A stretch of DNA of 64,000 bases from Apium graveolens. Taxonomy: Eukaryota; Streptophyta; Magnoliopsida; Apiales; Apiaceae. The notes under the pieces are model-generated. The model did not search any database. It was given only the letters and a program-made list of their open reading frames with translations, and had not been told where the DNA came from. This document shows, piece by piece, positions 46,877 through 58,740 of this stretch. Position numbers and translations under genes: made by a program. The stretch spans positions 236,868,201-236,932,200 of the forward strand of contig NC_133649.1 of assembly GCF_009905375.1 (NCBI RefSeq), written 5' to 3'. How positions within the stretch are numbered: position 1 is the stretch's first letter; each line of letters starts with the position of its first letter.

Positions 46877-47893
46877 GTGAGTAGAGCATCAATTGAAGAA
46901 AGCTGGGATTGGCACAAGAAACTCTCTTATTTAAATTTCAACAATATATATGAACTAGTCAAGAAAGATCTTGTGAGAGGACTGCCAAAATCAGTATTTG
47001 CTTCTGATGGCCTTTGTGATTCATGTCAGAAGGCTAAACAAAGAAAATCTTCATTCAAGAGCAAGACTGAATCATCAATTCTTGAGCCTTATCACCTACT
47101 ACATGTTGATCTATTTGGTCCAGTGAATGTCATGTCTATTGCAAAGAAAAAATATTCTATGGTCATAGTGGATGAGTTCACCAGATACACATGGGTGTAT
47201 TTCTTGCACACAAAAAGTGAAACTGCATCTATCTTGATTGATCATGTCAAGCAACTGGATAAAATGGTCAAAGATTATGTGAAGATAATAAGAAGTGATA
47301 ATGGCACTGAGTTCAAGAATTTGATTATGGAAGAGTTCTGCAAAGACCATGGAATCAAGCAGGAATTTTCTGCTCCTAGAACTCCACAGCAAAATAGAGT
47401 TGTTGAAAGAAAGAATAGAACTCTTATTGAAGCTGCACGAACTATGCTTGATGAAGCAAAGCTACCAACCTATTTTTGGGCTGAAGCTGTGCAGACTGCT
47501 TGTTTTACTCAGAATGCAACACTCATCAACAAGCATGGAAAGACATCATATGAGATGGTTAAGAAAAAGAAGCCAAATCTGAAGTATTTTCATGTATTTG
47601 GATTCAAGTGTTTTGTTCTTAAGACTCACCCTGAACATCTATCCAAATTTGATTTAAAAGCTGATGAAGGAATTTTTGTTGGATATCCACTTTCCCCAAA
47701 AGCCTTCAGAGTCTACAATTTAAGAACAAGGGTTTTCATGGAATCTATCAATGTCTCCTTTGATGATAAGAATATTACTGGACTTGAAGATTTCAATGAT
47801 CATGATCAGCTGAGATTTGAAAATGAAGACTTAAATTCTGATACTGAAAATCCTGATAGTTTAAATCCTGATACTGCAAACTTGATGGATTAA
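46877..47893 (+). pseudogene. Copia-D integrase
   Basis: 338 codons open. The zinc-binding region reads HKKLSYLN (usually LSHLN, so one zinc-binding His is Tyr) and CDSCQKAK. The core triad is complete: D78 in HVDLFG, D141 in RSDNGTEF and E177 in VVERKNR, with the expected D,D(35)E spacing. The C-terminal domain continues to FVGYPLSPKAFRVYN and an acidic tail. The first codon shown is not a natural start: the upstream frame is shifted. Confidence 0.9.
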
Positions 47894-48134
47894 ACTCTAA
47901 TGCTATTGAAACTGTGGTGACTACGTCAAAGGAAGATGCACCTGTGCAGGGGGAGCATACTGAAGATACAATCACATCTCAAGAAGTATCAGAACATACA
48001 ACTGGCTCTTCAAGTTCTGATTCATCAAGTTTCGATAAGCCAAGTTCTGATAATTCTGAAAACTCAAAATCTGAAGAATCCAACTCAGAGAGCATAGTTT
48101 CAGGGGGAGCATTAAAAATGTTGATGAAGATAGC
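47894..48134 (+). pseudogene. Copia-D linker between integrase and RT
   Basis: Low-complexity Ser/Glu/Asp-rich stretch (48000-48110) with two purine-rich GGGGGAGCA runs (47950 and 48104). It joins integrase to RT in other copia polyproteins and carries no domain. Confidence 0.6.
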
Positions 48135-49110
48135 ATGGATCATGGGGGAGCATCCAGTTCTAGAGAAAACCTTCCATCTGCAAGGAAGTGGACTAAATCA
48201 CATACATATGACTTAATTATTGGAAATCCTGATGCAGGTGTCAGAACTAGAACAGCTACTTCAAGTGAATATCTCTATAATTCTTTTCTTTCTCAGACTG
48301 AACCAAAGAAAGTGGAAGAAGCTCTTCAAGATGTTGATTGGGTGCAAGCAATGCAGGAAGAGTTAAATAAATTTGAAAGAAACAAAGTCTGGACCCTAGT
48401 GCCAAGACCAAATAACAGATCTGTTGTTGGTACAAAATGGGTGTTCAGAAACAAAACTGACAGTGATGGCATAATTACAAGGAATAAAGCAAGGTTGGTT
48501 GCAAAAGGATATTCTCAACAGGAGGGAATTGATTATGATGAAACATTTGCACCAGTTGCTAGATTGGAAGCCATGAGGATATTTTTGGCTTATGCTGCTC
48601 ACAAAAAGTTTATTGTCTTTCAAATGGATGTGAAAAGTGTTTTTCTCAATGGAGAGTTGGAAGAGGAAGTATATGTTGAACAACCTCCAGGCTTTGTAGA
48701 TTCCAAATTTCCAAATCATGTCTATAGGCTTGATAAAGCACTTTATGGCCTTAAGCAAGCTCCAAGAGCATTGTATGAGACTTTAGCTCAGTTTCTTCTG
48801 GAAAGTGGATTTAACAGAGGAACTATTGACAAAACTCCGTTCTACCTCAACCATGGAAAGGACTTACTTTTGGTTCAGATATATGTTGATGATATCATCT
48901 TTGGTTCTACAAATGACAGACTTTGCAAGAAGTTTTCCAAACTAATGCAGTCAAGATATCAAATGAGCATGATGGGGGAACTTAGCTATTTTCTGGGCCT
49001 TCAAGTTAAGCAGAATGAAGAAGGCACTTTTATTTGTCAAACCAAGTACACCAGAAATTTGCTGAAGAAATTTGGAATGCAAGATTGTTCAAGTGCATCC
49101 ACTCCCATGG
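48135..49110 (+). pseudogene. Copia-D reverse transcriptase, split by Copia-I
   Basis: 325 codons of Copia-D sequence: linker, then [73 protein letters not shown], the catalytic [10 protein letters not shown] and [13 protein letters not shown]. The frame reaches STPM at 49110, where Copia-I begins. The first codon is not a natural start; the frame is offset from integrase. Confidence 0.9.
49106..49110. repeat. Target-site duplication of Copia-I, left copy
   Basis: CATGG directly before the Copia-I LTR is repeated at 56732-56736 directly after it. Confidence 0.95.
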
Positions 49111-50496
49111 TGTTAGGTCCCAATGTGTTTGTAGAAGGGGGGGTTGAATACAAACAGTACCGAATAATCGAATAAATGCGGAATAAAAAATGTGAAACAA
49201 AATTCAAGTTAAATAAAAATATTATTAAACTTGAAAGGTGTTACAACAACTGTATCGATTACAAGGTATTAATCTCAAATCAATTATCACAAATCTAGAA
49301 TAAATTCGACATGAACTTTTTCTATTTTTGCAATAATAAGAATCAAATGCTAAACGCGATTTGAGATTAAGTTCTAGGGATTTTAATCCGCTAGATTGTT
49401 ACACAAGAGCAAGATAAAGATTTCTAGTGGATTGGATTTAACTTTACAATCTAGAAATTTAATCTTGAAGTATGCAGATGAAAAGATGAAATATTTCTTC
49501 TTGTTTTTCTTTTCTGCTTTGTTCTTTACTTTTTGTGTTCTTGGATGTTTTCTGTGTGTTTTTTAATGACTTGGTCTTCTGCTTCTTTTATCAAACAGCC
49601 GAATGGAAAATTGATCTGGTATGACAATCCTTTGCTCAGTAAGACTTTCGGTGTGACAATCTTTAGAGCTAGCAAGACAATCAAAATGAACTAGCAAGAC
49701 TTTCGGTATGACTATTGATTGTCATACCGATTGTCATATTAAGTCAAATGAATTGTCTTGCTGAATTAATAAGTGATTTTAATCTAAATAATAATTCTAT
49801 CAAGACACTCAACTGAATTAGCATGACTTTCGGTATGACTATCAATTGTCATACCGATTGTCATACTAGTACAATCAGTTGTCTTTTTAGAATTAAAACA
49901 GATTTTAACCAAATAAAAATTCTGAAAACCTTAATATTAATTCTGAATTAATTAATCAATTAATTCAATTAATCAATAAATTAATCTTTGCAGATATAAT
50001 TTATTTTCTTAATTAAATTATATGACTTAATTAATTAATAGAAAATTAATACTAACCCTGAGCAACATCCATTCTTCTGACAATCTTCTGAAAATCACTG
50101 AGAATTATGAATCAATTCCACCACTTCAATGTTGACACTCGATGTACTGTCTGGTTCATGAGTGACTAACTTCCGTGACGTTTCTTCATGTCTTGACTTT
50201 GACACTTTGATTTTCTTCAGATTAAATCCTTGTAATTAACGATACTCTGACGAGATCTCTGTCACTTGATTAAATCCACGATTTTGATTTATATCACCGA
50301 GGCATGATCAACTTCTTGAACTTCTTCCAGTGAATTAACTCCTCAAGTCTGTAGATGAACCTTGTTTCTGAATCCTTTGACAGATATTACTTTGCGAGAT
50401 CTCTCTGACGGTCGATCCACTATTTACTTATTACATTCTTATTTGAGTTGAGTTGAATCCTCGAATATACAAATAGGCTATGACATATGACTTACA
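49111..50496 (-). repeat. 3' LTR of Copia-I (1386 bp)
   Basis: On the element strand it starts TGTAAGTCATATGTC after a polypurine tract and ends GGGACCTAACA. Positions 49620-49870 hold repeated blocks of GACTTTCGGTATGACTAT and GATTGTCATACCGATTGTCA, the U3 motif of this family. Confidence 0.92.
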
Positions 50497-51240
50497 ATCT
50501 CCCCCTATTTGTTTGTTAGACAATAACACACAAATACCTAGAGGATAACTCAACTAAATAAGAAAAAGATATAAAAAGAAATGCAAAGTAAATAGTAGAA
50601 AAGTTCTGGACTAGATTTAACATTTTCCAGATTCCAATTAAATGTTCCTCTAGACTGAACATATCTTCAAGTAGTTCCATCTTCATTTGTACAACCACAT
50701 TTCCTGTTGAGAAGCCCATATCTCTTGCTTCTCCCCCTATGAGAATCAACTGATTAAAGAAGATCACCTTCGTTTTACCACCTCTCCCGTACAATAGGAT
50801 CCGCAGATAAAAACCAATAGTACTCCCCTAACAGCTTCTTCCCTTACTAGAAAATCACCTTGTGTTTACCACCTCTCCCGTACAATAGGATCCGTAGTTA
50901 CAAACAACAATGGTGTGGTGTAGTGTACAAGTAGGATCTTTTTCTTACTCCCTGCTATTTCTCCCCCTTAGTTGAGGAATCCTCCAAACTATTACTTAAG
51001 CTTTTATCTCCCCCTTAAAGAAGGAATGTATGCCGTCGTCTGAAGGAGTTCTCATATTTCACTTGGTTGGAAAAGAAATAACAAGTAGTTTCTTTTTCTA
51101 CCTCACTGTGAGTGTGTGATTCTGTTTAGTGTACCTCATATGTGTTTCACTCTTCTCTCCACTCATGTTTACACTCATTCTCACAAGTGTATCACTCCTC
51201 TCTCATAGCTCCAAAAATCAGCTGTACCTGCAAGGAAAAT
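50497..51240 (-). other. Copia-I 3' non-coding region with several polypurine tracts
   Basis: Four CT-rich runs on the plus strand (TCTCCCCCTAT at 50498, CTCCCCCTATG near 50732, TCTCCCCCTTAG near 50960, TCTCCCCCTTAA near 51008) are polypurine tracts of the element strand; the first adjoins the LTR. A 27-base segment containing CTCTCCCGTACAATAGGATC occurs twice (about 50779-50805 and 50868-50894). Multiple tracts are a known Sirevirus trait. Confidence 0.7.
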
Positions 51241-51419
51241 CACCTTAGCCATCCTTAAGGAGGTCATAGGTGGTGCAATGGGAGTTCACAAATCCCCATC
51301 CTTGTTAAACTCGTCAGATGAATCTGATTCATAATTTACAAGTTGCTAGTTTCCCTTTTAGGGTTCCAGATTTGAATTCTGGGAAGGTAAACAATGATCC
51401 AAAGAATTTAGCATAAAGA

Positions 51420-52130
51420 TCAAGGTTCCCTTCTAATGTCTGTGAAGACATTTCCTTGTGACTCATCAGGTAATATCTGAATCATTGTCAACAAGTTGCC
51501 GATCTGCGCCAATGTCAGATCCACTATCCGCAGATGCATCCAGGGGATTTAAGCCTGGGGAGGTAGACACTGACCACTGACATATGGCTTTTGGATCAGT
51601 ATCCTCTCCTAACACCTGTAAAGGCAATTGGTCCACTAACGAACCTTGAACAATCGAATCTGACCTTAAAATGGTCGAAACTCTTGTTTCCGTCAACTCA
51701 TCCTTTGTCTGTGTAACCTCTCCTTGTGCATCAAGAATTGTTTATGTTTGAAGTGGTGACACTACATCGGATACCTTGGCCGACAGGAAAAATTCAATAG
51801 ACGCACCCTGTTGAGAGAATGAATCTAGTAACTGTTTTTGTGCCTTTTCAGCCATTACATCTTTTTGAGAAGATGTATGGGGGCTAGCAGTTGTCTCGGT
51901 TTAAATACTACTCATCTATGTAGGAGACAGAGCTACTGGGTTGACTACAGAACCTTCCATATGTGGTGCACTAAGGCACTATCTCCCTCACGCTCACTCA
52001 TACTACATTTAGTGGTAAGAGAGTGTTGGTTGGTTCTGTTTCTGTGTTTGTCTTTACAGTCTGGGATAGACGTTGTGGGTTTTCAACCTCATGACTGTCA
52101 ATGAAAGAAAGTCATTGGAGACTGAACCTG
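51420..52130 (-). pseudogene. Relic of the extra 3' ORF in Copia-I
   Basis: A 76-codon frame (51696-51466) is acidic and Ser-rich. Further right, 51796-51900 resembles Copia-A 17515-17600 at DNA level (AATAGACGCACCCTGTTGAG against AATAGACACACCCTATTGAG). So Copia-I once had the same kind of 3' ORF, now reduced to pieces. Confidence 0.55.
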
Positions 52131-52559
52131 TAACACAAAACATATGGTAATAGAGAGAAAATGATTTACAATAGTGATTTCAAAATATTTTACATGAAAT
52201 AAGAAATCACTAATGTAGAAAGAAGTTTGATTTTATTTTTCAATATGAATGAGTTTTTGATAAAACATTGATCACTTAGGGTAAAGTCTAAGTAATTCTC
52301 ATTCATGTCAAAAGCTTACAAATATCTGCAACATAATGTTAACAACATATCATTGACCGATACTTGTCAAGTACTTTAGATACTAATTGTTATGTTGCAT
52401 TAACAATATATCACTGCACATATAAAATAATATGATTGTGCCTAGTGATAAGATAGTTATAAATATGACGACTCTACTTATTCATATAAAACTGTAACTG
52501 CAGTTAGAGTGCCATACCATGTCCTTGACGATTGCTTGAGCAGTATACTAGTTCATACC
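52131..52559 (-). other. Copia-I non-coding stretch
   Basis: AT-rich DNA with no recognisable domain between the 3' ORF relic and the RT relic. It may be the former spacer or promoter region. Nothing else is seen. Confidence 0.4.
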
Positions 52560-52995
52560 AACCTGAAGTGAGATTGTGAAGAAAAGATTGCATAGTTCAA
52601 TAGATCTGCAGCTGCAAAGTCCATGAACTGTGGTGCACTGACTTCCTCTTTTAACTCACCAATCAGGAGTACACTTGTACACATCTTACTAGAGTACAAT
52701 TCCAAGTGTAATGTGCAGCAGGTGCCTGATATGTCGTAATATTCTCAAGTCTCGTCACTGGTGCTATATGTTGGATACTGCTTCCTGATAATAACCTAGC
52801 ACAATATATAAAATTACAATGATAACATTCCCAGCTTGCAAACAGCCATATCCCTCGGATAAACCTTTGCTGTTATCTCCAAAGGTAACCAGGGGGCCAG
52901 CTTTCTCAATCCACATTTGATAGCAGGGCTCTATCTCCGGTCATATGTCTTGATGATCCACTGTCAAGAATCCACACTTTCGGTTTCACCTGTTT
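52560..52995 (-). pseudogene. Relics of RT and protease in Copia-I
   Basis: On the minus strand 52995-52820 reads KVWILDSGSSRHMTGDRALLS, the aspartic protease active site, then after a frameshift AGPLVTFGDNSKG. Left of it, about 52790-52620, lies a weak RT piece (APVTRLENI, then an AAH segment and KRKSV-like sequence where GELEEEVYV is usual). Integrase and the YVDD part are absent. All frames have stops. Confidence 0.65.
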
Positions 52996-53018
52996 TAATG
53001 CCCTGCAACACAAATGGA

Positions 53019-55295
53019 TTAACCCTTCTTCGGAACCCAAACTTGGTTGGGCCCGGCATACTTGTAAAACTGTCCTTTGTCAGGCAAAACAACATTTTTA
53101 ATTTTAACGATCTCAACATCCTCAATGACTGAACATTTGACCTTGTAAACAGCCTTAACAAATTTCTGTTTAAGCTTAGGCACAAATGTCTCCTTTCTAG
53201 CCTTAGAAGGACTAGCAGTCTTAGACCTATCATGCTTCTTGTTATTCACATGCTGACGAGGAGTAGTCTTATCATTAGACACATGCTTACCATTAAAATA
53301 AGCATACATCATATTAAAAGCACAAGACATACAATTAGCAACACCACATGCTTTATGAGAGTGATTAACAGCAGGTAATTTATGCATGGTAGACATGGCA
53401 TTATTGTTATCCAACTCATGTGTGTCTGAGTTAGTCTCAGTTGCTTTCACAACTTTGACTGGAACTTTCGACTCACTTGACTTGGAAACAATCTTCTCAT
53501 AAGCATGATCTTCAGCACGTATTTCTTCATGAATAACAGAAGAGGTCACATCAAATGGTTCAGCAACTGATGCTTTATAGAGGGGTTCATCAACACCCTT
53601 AAGCACATGTGGTACTTCCCTCCCTTTAGCACAGACATGAGGAGGGGAGTTTATGCCTAATTCTCCAATAGCAGCATTGTAATCATAACCTATTCCAGAT
53701 GTTTGATTAACAGCTTGCTTACTGTAGAACTCTTTAGCCTTCGAACAAGAATTGAAGTAGGCTCTAACCTTAGTCTCAAGACCGGTGATCTTATCTTTGA
53801 GAATAGTTTCGAGTTTTCTATAACAGTCAACTCTATTCTCTAGAAAAGATACCTGTTCTTTTAATTTGTCTTGATTAATGTGCACAAGTCTTAATTCATT
53901 GACCTCTTTCTCAAGGTCTGTGATCTGTAAACTTAACAGTTCATTATCACGACGTGCACAATCTAAGTTACCTCTTAGATGATAAACCATTTCAGCATCA
54001 GAAAGTTTTACCTCTATTCTTGACGATGAAGCTTTTCCATCAATAGCCATAAGAGCAAGATTTCCTTCATCTTCATCTTCACTGTCAGTATCATCCCAGC
54101 TTCTTCCCTTTGCCAGATAAGCCCTTTCAGAGTTCTTTCTTACTTGCTTTGGCTTCCTACATTCTGTGGCAAAGTGTCCCAACTCATTGCAGTTATAGCA
54201 TCTAATGGTGCTTCGATCAACCATCCCTGTTTTGTACCCACCACTGCTGGTGTTAGAGGATGAAGATCCACCTTTCTGGAATTTGTTGTAGTTGGACTTG
54301 TACTTAAGCTTGGGATTCCTCCTGAATCTGACATGGGAGAATCTCTTGACAATTTGGGCCATTGATTCATCTTCCAATTGCTCCAGCTCTTCCAAGGAAT
54401 AAAAATCATCACTTGATTGATTTGTAGTAGGAGGATCATATTCTGCTACTAACTCATTTTCCTCACCCTTGGAAAACTGTACCATTCTTTCTAACTGTTG
54501 AGATTGTTGTTGTTGTTGACCTTCAGCTACAAGTGCAGTAGATGTGCTGACCATTCTATCCTTCCCGTAGACTTCCTTCTGTTGAATCTGCTCCAACTCA
54601 TAGGTTTTTAACACTCCATAGAGCCTGTCCAAAGAAATCTCACTCAGATCTCTAGCTTCTCTAATGGCAGTGATTCTATGTTCAAGATGAGCTGGCAGTG
54701 TTAAAAGGAACTTTTTGTTGACCTCCCTGATTGAATAATACTTTCCATTGATGTTCAGGTTGTTGATCAACGCATTGTACCTCTCAAATACTTCAGTAAT
54801 TCCTTCTCCTGGATTTGATTTGAAATGTTCATATTCAGAGGTTAGGATTTCCAACTTGTTCTCCCTAACTTCCTCTGTGCCTTCATTAATCACCTCAATA
54901 GTTTCCCACATGTGTTTGGAATTTTTACAGTTCATCACATGTCTGTTCATCAAGGGATCAAGGGAATCAATTAATATTAATTGAAGGCTGGCATCCAAGG
55001 AGGCTTCTTCCTTCTCAGCAGGAGTAAAATCTTCAGGCTCTTTTGGATAGGTTCTAGCTTCAGTAGTCACCACACCATCTATTATTACCTCCGGTTCAAT
55101 AACCATCGGAGTTTTTATACCCTTCTTTAACAAGTTTGAATATTTGGGATTTGCAACTTGTAAAAATAATAGCATCTTCTTCTTCCACATGATATAATTC
55201 TCTTTATCAAATTGTGGAATTTTAACGGTTCCAACTTTATGTGAAGTCATTATGAATTTTTGAATAAATAAAAATTCAAGGAGTTGAAAAATCAC
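53019..55295 (-). CDS. Copia-I gag, intact
   Basis: 758 codons without interruption. The likely start is the second methionine at 55250 (MTSHKVGTVKIPQF), as other gags here begin close to this IP.FDK motif, which leaves about 743 residues. The gag domain comes first (YIMWKKKMLLFL, YGVLKTYELEQ), then a Gln run, an acidic segment, a CCHC knuckle CYNCNELGHFATEC, a coiled coil (about residues 450-520), and a basic C-terminus ending GPNQVWVPKKG, where other copies continue into protease. It would form particles and bind element RNA in the cytoplasm. A stop ends it just before the protease relic. It is the only intact long gene in the window. Confidence 0.88.
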   Translation of the reverse strand: MIFQLLEFLFIQKFIMTSHKVGTVKIPQFDKENYIMWKKKMLLFLQVANPKYSNLLKKGIKTPMVIEPEVIIDGVVTTEARTYPKEPEDFTPAEKEEASLDASLQLILIDSLDPLMNRHVMNCKNSKHMWETIEVINEGTEEVRENKLEILTSEYEHFKSNPGEGITEVFERYNALINNLNINGKYYSIREVNKKFLLTLPAHLEHRITAIREARDLSEISLDRLYGVLKTYELEQIQQKEVYGKDRMVSTSTALVAEGQQQQQSQQLERMVQFSKGEENELVAEYDPPTTNQSSDDFYSLEELEQLEDESMAQIVKRFSHVRFRRNPKLKYKSNYNKFQKGGSSSSNTSSGGYKTGMVDRSTIRCYNCNELGHFATECRKPKQVRKNSERAYLAKGRSWDDTDSEDEDEGNLALMAIDGKASSSRIEVKLSDAEMVYHLRGNLDCARRDNELLSLQITDLEKEVNELRLVHINQDKLKEQVSFLENRVDCYRKLETILKDKITGLETKVRAYFNSCSKAKEFYSKQAVNQTSGIGYDYNAAIGELGINSPPHVCAKGREVPHVLKGVDEPLYKASVAEPFDVTSSVIHEEIRAEDHAYEKIVSKSSESKVPVKVVKATETNSDTHELDNNNAMSTMHKLPAVNHSHKACGVANCMSCAFNMMYAYFNGKHVSNDKTTPRQHVNNKKHDRSKTASPSKARKETFVPKLKQKFVKAVYKVKCSVIEDVEIVKIKNVVLPDKGQFYKYAGPNQVWVPKKG

Positions 55296-55332
55296 AAAAG
55301 TCTAGGATCTTGATTTGTTCGTTAATCAGAAG

Positions 55333-55344
55333 GCTCTGATACCA
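55333..55344 (-). other. Primer-binding site of Copia-I
   Basis: On the minus strand TGGTATCAGAGC, a perfect Met-tRNA complement, two bases after the LTR end. Confidence 0.88.
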
Positions 55345-55346
55345 AT

Positions 55347-56731
55347 TGTTAGGTCCCAATGTGTTTGTAGAAGGGGGGTTGAATACAAACAGTACCGAAT
55401 AATCGAATAAATGCGGAATAAAAAATGTGAAACAAAATTCAAGTTAAATAAAAATATTATTAAACTTGAAAGGTGTTACAACAACTGTATCGATTACAAG
55501 GTATTAATCTCAAATCAATTATCACAAATCTAGAATAAATTCGACATGAACTTTTTCTATTTTTGCAATAATAAGAATCAAATTCTAAACGCGATTTGAG
55601 ATTAAGTTCTAGGGATTTTAATCCGCTAGATTGTTACACAAGAGCAAGATAAAGATTTCTAGTGGATTGGATTTAACTTTACAATCTAGAAATTTAATCT
55701 TGAAGTATGCAGATGAAAAGATGAAATATTTCTTCTTGTTTTTCTTTTCTGCTTTGCTCTTTACTTTTTGTGTTCTTGGATGTTTTCTGTGTGTTTTTTA
55801 ATGACTTGGTCTTCTGCTTCTTTTATCAAACAGCCGAATGGAAAATTGATCTGGTATGACAATCCTTTGCTCAGTAAGACTTTCGGTGTGACAATCTTTA
55901 GAGCTAGCAAGACAATCAAAATGAACTAGCAAGACTTTCGGTATGACTATTGATTGTCATACCGATTGTCATATTAAGTCAAATGAATTTTCTTGCTGAA
56001 TTAATAAGTGATTTTAATCTAAATAATAATTCTATCAAGACACTCAACTGAATTAGCATGACTTTCGGTATGACTATCAATTGTCATACCGATTGTCATA
56101 CTAGTACAATCAGTTGTCTTTTTAGAATTAAAACAGATTTTAACCAAATAAAAATTCTGAAAACCTTAATATTAATTCTGAATTAATTAATCAATTAATT
56201 CAATTAATCAATAAATTAATCTTTGCAGATATAATTTATTTTCTTAATTAAATTATATGACTTAATTAATTAATAGAAAATTAATACTAACCCTGAGCAA
56301 CATCCATTCTTCTGACAATCTTCTGAAAATCACTGAGAATTATGAATCAATTCCACCACTTCAATGTTGACACTCGATGTACTGTCTGGTTCATGAGTGA
56401 CTAACTTCCGTGACGTTTCTTCATGTCTTGACTTTGACACTTTGATTTTCTTCAGATTAAATCCTTGTAATTAATGATACTCTGACGAGATCTCTGTCAC
56501 TTGATTAAATCCACGATTTTGATTTATATCACTGAGGCATGATCAACTTCTTGAACTTCTTCCAGTGAATTAACTCCTCAAGTCTGTAGATGAACCTTGT
56601 TTCTGAATCCTTTGACAGATATTACTTTGCGAGATCTCTCTGACGGTCGATCCACTATTTACTTATTACATTCTTATTTGAGTTGAGTTGAATCCTCGAA
56701 TATTCAAATAGGCTATGACATATGACTTACA
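55347..56731 (-). repeat. 5' LTR of Copia-I (1385 bp)
   Basis: Starts TGTTAGGTCCCAATG and ends GACTTACA on the plus strand, followed by the second CATGG TSD copy. Differences from 49111-50496 that I found: a G run of 6 against 7, and single substitutions at sites equivalent to 49349, 49518, 49750, 50240, 50299 and 50469 (approximate). Confidence 0.92.
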
Positions 56732-57409
56732 CATGGCCATTGCAACGAAATTGGATAAGGATATTGGTAAATCAGTAGATATGATATCATGTATGCTACC
56801 TGTCTTTGTGAAAGATTTCAAACAGATCCAAGAGAACCTCAATTAACAGGTGTGAAAAGAATTTTCAAGTATCTTAAGGGAACAGCTGATCTGGGATTGT
56901 GGTATCCTAGAGAATCAGACTTTAAGCTAATAGGTTACTCAGATGCAGATTTTGCAGGCTGCAAAATAGACAGAAAAAGCACAAGTGGAAGCTACCAATT
57001 TCTTGGAGGCAGATTGGTTTCTTGGTATAGCAAGAAACAAAAGTCAATTTCCACATCAACTGCAGAAGCAGAGTACATTGCTGCAGGAAGCTGTTGTGCA
57101 CAGATTCTTTGGATGAAGAATCATTTACTGGATTATAGGTTAACATATTTTAAAATCCCTATTTACTGTGATAATCAAAGTGCTATTGCTATGACAGGTA
57201 ATCTAGTTCAACACTCAATGATAAAGCATATTAGCATAAGGTACCACTTCATAAGGGAACATATGGATGAAAGTACAGTGGAATTGTACTTTGTTCCAAC
57301 AGATCAACAACTAGCAGATATCTTCACAAAACCACTGTGTGAAGCTACTTTTACAAGATTGGTAAATGAACTTGGAATGGTTTCAGGTTCTTTCTCTAAA
57401 TCTGCTTAG
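56732..57409 (+). pseudogene. Copia-D RT end and RNase H
   Basis: After the TSD the RT frame resumes with ATKLDKDIGKSVD, then a deletion of about 20 codons and a frameshift at a repeated GATAT (56778-56787) joins it to YATCLCERFQ. RNase H is then open to 57409: YSDADFAG, STSTAEAEYIA, CDNQSAIAM, and KHISIRYHF, where Copia-A has KHIDIRYHF-like sequence with Asp (KHIDVRYHF), so one acidic residue is lost. It ends ADIFTKPL and a short tail. Confidence 0.88.
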
Positions 57410-58740
57410 TTTTTGTTCTGATGCATCAGACTTTATGATCAGTATTTACATATATTACTATCTTTGTGTATTCAGTGCTTAATTGAAAATTGCTTAAGTA
57501 CTGATTGTTGTCTGATGTGAATTTCTAAACTCTGATAGTGATATGAATGTTTCTGTGATTATTCAATCCAATGAGGATAAATATGCTAGATGCTGACCTA
57601 GTAGTCATTAATATACTAACAAATCCCATGTATGAAGTAATTATTTATGTGGAAATATTTTAACACAATCAAATTATGATATTGAGCTTAATTAAGTTTA
57701 CTTTGTCTATCTTATTACTAAGTCAAAAACTAGAATAATGCTTCTCATCTGTTAAGTTCTGATGTTAGTAAATCTTGTGAATGTACTAAGTGCTGATAAG
57801 CCTCACTTATCAAAAGAAAAGGAAAAGAAAAAGTAACAAAAATCAGGTACTCCTTTGAGATCTAGAGTAAAATTGTGAAAGGGACGACCCAAGTGCATTG
57901 CTGGTATTAAGTAATATGCATCAGAAAAGCAAAAATAAATATTTTTCTTAGTGACTTTTCACACTCTATGATTACTGGAGAAATACTCTGATGATAGCAT
58001 AAATTCTGATAAGCAGTCGTGACTCACTTACACTGAGAAGCCACTGTAAAATGGAATTTCAAAAGATGCATAAAATAAGCACAAAACAGTTGAGGTGGAC
58101 TCATGCATGAACTCATTCTAAAGTAGACTTCAGAATCATGACAGATTTTGAGCAAAGTTCTTAGTTATGCCTTATTTTTAAGATGTACTGAAGTGAATCA
58201 GACTTTAATCTTTATCTGATATTTAGCTTACTGCACACACATACACTCCATATGAATGATGAAAATTACTGTGGTGATAAATGGTGTTTTAGATGAACGT
58301 TTAAGTGTCTGTTACCTAAATTCTGAGGATAATTTATGATGGAAGTTCTGATGATTAAGTTCTGAAGAAATGAAATCAAAATTTGTGTGAAGAATTACAG
58401 AAATGGGCATTCACTCTTCGAGTTAAGAAATCATGTTCAGATGACTGCTAAGTTCTGATATAAGTCTAAGTTCTGATATTAAACTCTGATTCTTTACTTG
58501 ACTTATTTGTGGTTAAAATCTGAAACAGTCTTATTTAAAATCAGAATATGTTTGGGTGAGATGTTAACAGTCAACATAATTTGGGTTAGTGGTACACGTC
58601 TGTGCACAATAATTTTTACTTGTTTCGTGTGCGCATTAAATCATGTTTTAAACTTCCAATGACTGTTTTTATTCTCATCAGTCTAGGGAGACGAGGTAGA
58701 ATTAATTTTACCTATCACTATTCAATTTTCCTTGCGTCTC
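57410..58740 (+). promoter_or_regulatory. Copia-D spacer with repeated AAGTTCTGAT sites
   Basis: No coding content. It holds many AAGT(T/A/G)CTGAT sites (for example near 57496, 57764, 57796, 58354, 58449 and 58469). Their reverse complement, ATCAG(A/T/C)ACTT, is the motif of the Copia-D U3 (43600-43680). The array leads to the TATA box at 58757 and is treated as a candidate enhancer region. Confidence 0.5.

Larger units (their letters stand above)
49111..56731 (-). mobile_element. Copia-I: young gag-only copia element (7.6 kb)
   Basis: Minus-strand element with LTRs of 1386 and 1385 bp, a perfect CATGG TSD, PBS at 55344-55333 and one long intact gag. By eye the LTRs differ by six substitutions and one base in a G run (about 99.5% identical), the lowest divergence here. 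Protease and RT are short relics and integrase is not found. The 3' side holds relics of the extra 3' ORF and at least four polypurine-tract-like runs. A recent insertion with an old, ruined pol implies copying by proteins supplied in trans. Confidence 0.92.

Noticed and set aside
47914..48216. Separate Ser-rich gene
   Set aside because: It is the low-complexity linker between integrase and RT in a shifted frame.
52917..53132. Plus-strand frame at the gag-protease junction of Copia-I
   Set aside because: Antisense of the protease relic and gag end.
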